Shown here: positions 61,064-64,000 of the stretch, piece by piece
Layout: every line of letters begins with the position of its first letter
How positions within the stretch are numbered: position 1 is the stretch's first letter
Translations under genes and position numbers: made by a program
Source of the DNA: CAKZNE01 sp002695025
GTDB taxonomy: Bacteria > Bacteroidota > Bacteroidia > Flavobacteriales > Schleiferiaceae
DNA: 64,000 nt
Assembly (NCBI GenBank): GCA_913043285.1
Contig: CAJWML010000005.1
Location: 1-64,000 of the forward strand
Direction of reading: 5' to 3'
Notes under the pieces: model-generated
Database searches by the model: none
What the model saw: only the letters and a program-made list of their open reading frames with translations
Told to the model about the DNA's origin: nothing

Positions 61064-61134
61064 GGCCCTTTACTAAGGTATAGACGTATTCGATCATATC
61101 CTTTTACATCCTTCCTTTTCAGGTAAAGGCTTAG

Positions 61135-61142
61135 TAGCTTTG
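61135..61142 (+). promoter_or_regulatory. -7 box of uvrB, five bases before ATG
   Basis: A perfect TAGCTTTG ends five bases before ATG 61148, the same spacing as at 15053-15060. Transcription would begin at or next to the start codon. Confidence 0.65.
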
Positions 61143-61147
61143 CCTTC

Positions 61148-63166
61148 ATGGCAAAAGATTTCAGAATATCCTCAGAATATGAGCCTACGGGCGACCAGCC
61201 ACAGGCTATACGTCAATTGGTGGAAGGCATAGAGCGTGGCGACCGCTATCAGACTTTATTGGGGGTTACCGGTTCGGGTAAGACCTTTACCGCAGCCAAT
61301 GTGATTGAAAAAATCCAAAAACCCACCCTGATCCTGAGCCACAACAAAACTCTGGCAGCACAACTTTACGGGGAATTTAAACAGTTTTTCCCGGACAATG
61401 CGGTTGAGTACTTTGTTTCCTATTACGATTATTACCAGCCGGAGGCTTACATACCCACCACCGGAACCTATATTGAAAAGGATCTTTCTATTAATGAGGA
61501 GATCGAGAAGCTACGTTTGAGTACTACCTCTTCCCTACTCTCCGGCCGCAGGGATGTGCTGGTAGTAGCCTCCGTTTCCTGTCTGTACGGTATTGGTAAC
61601 CCCCAGGAATTTGCCAACCAGGTTATTGAGCTGGAAGTGGGCCAGGTAATTCCGCGCAATAAGTTTTTACACCTGCTGGTAAATGCCCTTTATAACCGTA
61701 CTACCGCTGAATTCGGTCGCGGTAATTTTCGGGTAAAGGGCGACACGGTGGATATTTTTCCGGCTTATGCCGATTCAGCTTTTAGGGTTCATTTTTGGGG
61801 AGACGAGATTGAAGATATCGAGCGCTTTGACCCAGCTTCCCGGGATGTGCTGGAAAAATTTGAGCAGATACGCATATTCCCGGCCAACATATTTGTGACC
61901 AGCAAAAGCAAACTCAATTCTGCCATTCACCAGATCCAGGATGATATGGTGGAACAGGTGGAATTCTTCAAACAAACCCAGCGTCCCCTGGAGGCCAAGC
62001 GGCTTCAGGAGCGCACGGAGTTTGACCTGGAAATGATCCGTGAACTGGGATACTGCTCGGGTATTGAGAATTACTCGCGCTACCTGGACGGGCGAATGCC
62101 CGGTACCCGTCCCTTCTGCCTGCTGGATTACTTCCCGGATGATTATTTAATGATCATTGATGAAAGCCACGTTACGGTCTCACAGGTGCAAGCCATGTAC
62201 GGTGGTGACCGTTCCCGCAAGGAGAACCTCGTGGAATACGGCTTCCGTCTACCGGCCGCAATGGACAACCGCCCGCTGAAATTCGAAGAATTTGAGGCGC
62301 TGCAAAACCAGGTGATCTACATCTCCGCTACCCCGGCTGACTATGAGCTTGCAAAATCCGATGGCGTGGTGGTGGAGCAGTTGATCCGCCCTACCGGGCT
62401 TCTGGATCCCATTATTGAAGTACGCCCGGTGGAAAACCAGGTGGACGACCTTATGGAGGAGATCAATAAGCGGGTGGAACTGGATGAACGTACCCTGGTA
62501 ACCACGCTGACCAAACGCATGGCGGAAGAGCTGACCAAATACCTTACCCGTTACGGAGTACGGTGCCGTTACATCCACTCGGATGTGGATACCTTGGAAC
62601 GGGTGGAGATCATGCGCGATCTTCGTCTTGGTTTATTTGATGTATTGATTGGTGTGAACCTGCTTCGCGAAGGTCTGGACCTTCCTGAAGTTTCCCTGGT
62701 AGCCATCCTGGATGCAGATAAAGAGGGTTTCCTGCGTGCAGAACGCTCACTCGTACAAACCGTGGGCCGTGCCGCCCGTAACATCAATGGTAAAGCCATT
62801 ATGTACGCAGATAAGGTTACAGACAGCATGCGAAGGACCATTGATGAAACCAACCGCAGGCGTGCCGTGCAGCAGGAGTACAACGAGAAACATGGCATTA
62901 CGCCTACGGCTCTCAAAAAATCGCGCGATTCTATCCTGGCTGCGTCACGCGCTACCACCGGTTCCTCTTATATCCAGAATGATAAACCCGCCATTGCCGC
63001 TGAAGCAGATGTTATTTACAACAGTAAGGATCAGATGCGCAAGGCCATTGAAAAAACCCGTAAAAAAATGGAAAACGCTGCCAAGGCTCTCGATTTTATC
63101 GAGGCGGCAAAGCTGCGTGATGAATTAGGGGAACTGGAAGAGCGTATGCAGAAGGAGTTTGGATAA
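61148..63166 (+). CDS. uvrB: Excinuclease ABC subunit B
   Basis: A 672-residue helicase-like damage-verification subunit of nucleotide excision repair. It has Walker A GVTGSGKTFTAANV (~40), the beta-hairpin YYDYYQPEAYIP (~95), DEAD-type DESHVTVSQ (~338) and motif VI QTVGRAARN (~540). A C-terminal UVR motif (AAKALDFIEAAKLRDEL, ~640-660) contacts UvrC. Length is normal. uvrA and uvrC are not in the window. Confidence 0.98.
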   Translation: MAKDFRISSEYEPTGDQPQAIRQLVEGIERGDRYQTLLGVTGSGKTFTAANVIEKIQKPTLILSHNKTLAAQLYGEFKQFFPDNAVEYFVSYYDYYQPEAYIPTTGTYIEKDLSINEEIEKLRLSTTSSLLSGRRDVLVVASVSCLYGIGNPQEFANQVIELEVGQVIPRNKFLHLLVNALYNRTTAEFGRGNFRVKGDTVDIFPAYADSAFRVHFWGDEIEDIERFDPASRDVLEKFEQIRIFPANIFVTSKSKLNSAIHQIQDDMVEQVEFFKQTQRPLEAKRLQERTEFDLEMIRELGYCSGIENYSRYLDGRMPGTRPFCLLDYFPDDYLMIIDESHVTVSQVQAMYGGDRSRKENLVEYGFRLPAAMDNRPLKFEEFEALQNQVIYISATPADYELAKSDGVVVEQLIRPTGLLDPIIEVRPVENQVDDLMEEINKRVELDERTLVTTLTKRMAEELTKYLTRYGVRCRYIHSDVDTLERVEIMRDLRLGLFDVLIGVNLLREGLDLPEVSLVAILDADKEGFLRAERSLVQTVGRAARNINGKAIMYADKVTDSMRRTIDETNRRRAVQQEYNEKHGITPTALKKSRDSILAASRATTGSSYIQNDKPAIAAEADVIYNSKDQMRKAIEKTRKKMENAAKALDFIEAAKLRDELGELEERMQKEFG

Positions 63167-63324
63167 TCCTGGAATGACCTTTACTGATCCTTGGTAAACA
63201 GGTTATTAATTTTTGGAAATGAACTGCTAATTGGATTTTACCAGGAGAAAAGCTTCCTCAGGTATTTTGCAACCTACCCGGTTCCCTGTATCTTTAATGG
63301 TCGAAACCAGTTAAAAACCAAACC

Positions 63325-64000
63325 ATGCCGACCAATCTTCGCCTGTATGACGGCTATGATAACCGTCCTGAACTGAAAGATGAAGTTTATCAACTTCAGC
63401 AAAAGCTGGCCAACCAGGGGTACCCGCTTGAACCCGATGGTGAATTCGGACCGGGAACGGAAAAGGTAGTTAAGCAATTCCAAAAAGATCATTTACTGAA
63501 TGCGGATGGCATTGTAGGTGTGGATACGTGGGACGCTCTTAACCAGCAAGCTGAAGACACCACTAAACCGGTTTCCCAGGGCGCATCTGCTACACTGACA
63601 ACAGATATGCTTAAAGCTATTATGCCATCCGGTAAAACCTCACAGCTCGAACTTTTTTGCCCAGCATTAAACCGGCAGCTGGTCACTTACCAGCTTCAAA
63701 GCCCTTTGAGGCAAGCCCATTTCCTGGCCCAGGTAGCCCATGAAAGTGGCAGTTTCAATTATACTTCGGAGAATCTCAACTATAGCGCCTCTGCCCTTCG
63801 CCAGGTGTTTGGAAAGTATTTTACGGATGATGCTATCGCCAATCAATACGCCCGTAAACCCGAGAAAATTGCCAGCCGCGTATATGCCAGCCGAATGGGT
63901 AACGGAGACGAAGCCAGCGGTGAAGGATGGAAATTCCGGGGCCGTGGTTTGATACAGCTTACCGGCAAGGATAATTATACCAGCTTTGGCCAATCCCTTG
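63325..64000 (+). CDS. Peptidoglycan-binding plus GH19 (chitinase-like) protein, 3' truncated by the window
   Basis: The first 225 residues of a longer protein that continues past position 64000. Residues ~18-75 are a PG_binding_1 domain (ELKDEVYQLQQKL, DGEFGPGTEKVVKQFQ, GIVGVDTWDAL). From ~105 a lysozyme-like GH19 domain begins, with RQAHFLAQVAHESGSF holding the likely catalytic Glu (~142), NLNYSASALRQVF and FRGRGLIQLTGKDNY (~208). There is no obvious signal peptide. GH19 endolysins of this layout cut peptidoglycan; phage or injection-system context could not be checked. TATCTTTA (63288-63295) lies upstream. Confidence 0.85.
   Translation, partial: MPTNLRLYDGYDNRPELKDEVYQLQQKLANQGYPLEPDGEFGPGTEKVVKQFQKDHLLNADGIVGVDTWDALNQQAEDTTKPVSQGASATLTTDMLKAIMPSGKTSQLELFCPALNRQLVTYQLQSPLRQAHFLAQVAHESGSFNYTSENLNYSASALRQVFGKYFTDDAIANQYARKPEKIASRVYASRMGNGDEASGEGWKFRGRGLIQLTGKDNYTSFGQSL

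Overview
The window is an ordinary, gene-dense chromosomal stretch of a Bacteroidota bacterium, most likely of the order Flavobacteriales. The gene families point that way: a GWxTD-like protein, DUF5606, a DUF6952-like protein, a DUF4249-like lipoprotein, a fused E1 alpha/beta dehydrogenase, BshA for bacillithiol, and paired rhomboids behind mutL. Start codons generally lack a Shine-Dalgarno sequence. Many are instead preceded by the Bacteroidota -7 promoter box TAnnTTTG, sometimes only 5 to 7 bases before the start codon. I could not name a genus. I see no insertion sequence, prophage, CRISPR array, toxin-antitoxin pair, rRNA or plasmid function, and no gap between genes longer than about 200 bases.

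Layout. 1-5.8 kb: the 5' part of a tRNA-Ser on the minus strand, then a GWxTD-like protein, a lipid A-type acyltransferase, a family 2 glycosyltransferase, a formate/nitrite-type channel, aroQ and a XerD-type recombinase. 5.8-15 kb: a fused 2-oxoacid dehydrogenase E1, a lipid kinase, a 2-oxoglutarate oxygenase, an eIF1/SUI1-like factor flanked by heptad repeats, and a minus-strand unit of a GH3-serine hydrolase fusion, a YwqK-like protein and bshA. 15-20 kb: a tight plus-strand run of a small membrane protein, mutL, two rhomboids and an EEP-family hydrolase. 20-25.4 kb: a membrane glycosyltransferase, a 2-Cys peroxiredoxin and three transporters. 25.5-35 kb: a lipoprotein, an rRNA methyltransferase, a glutaminyl cyclase, priA, a YhhN protein, an M48 protease, hsp20, a membrane protein, an RluA-type synthase and panB.

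35-49 kb: a DUF4249-like lipoprotein, dnaK, a TPR protein, a geranylgeranyl-reductase-like flavoprotein, a thiol-redox group (tpx, DUF6952-like protein, thioredoxin), a polyphosphate unit (sixA-ppk1-ppx), a housekeeping run (ruvX, def, TPR lipoprotein, DUF5606, mazG) and dapD. 49-64 kb: an MBL-fold hydrolase, a conserved 491-residue protein of unknown function, two cysteine-desulfurase-fold enzymes, a glmM-type mutase, a large TPR protein, a DUF368 transporter, aroE, a DUF349 protein, uvrB, and the 5' part of a peptidoglycan-binding/GH19 protein that runs off the window.

How the genes fit together. Envelope and precursor supply recur: glmM, dapD, aroE, aroQ, panB, the GH3 fusion, DUF368, the acyltransferase and glycosyltransferases. 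So do thiol redox (bshA, tpx, AhpC-type peroxiredoxin, thioredoxin) and genome maintenance (mutL, uvrB, priA, ruvX, xerD). No clearly new system stands out. The best leads are a possible phosphohistidine phosphatase coupled to Ppk1, the conserved 491-residue protein, the heptad repeats, the near-leaderless promoters and start-stop couplings, and the degenerate MutL endonuclease motif.
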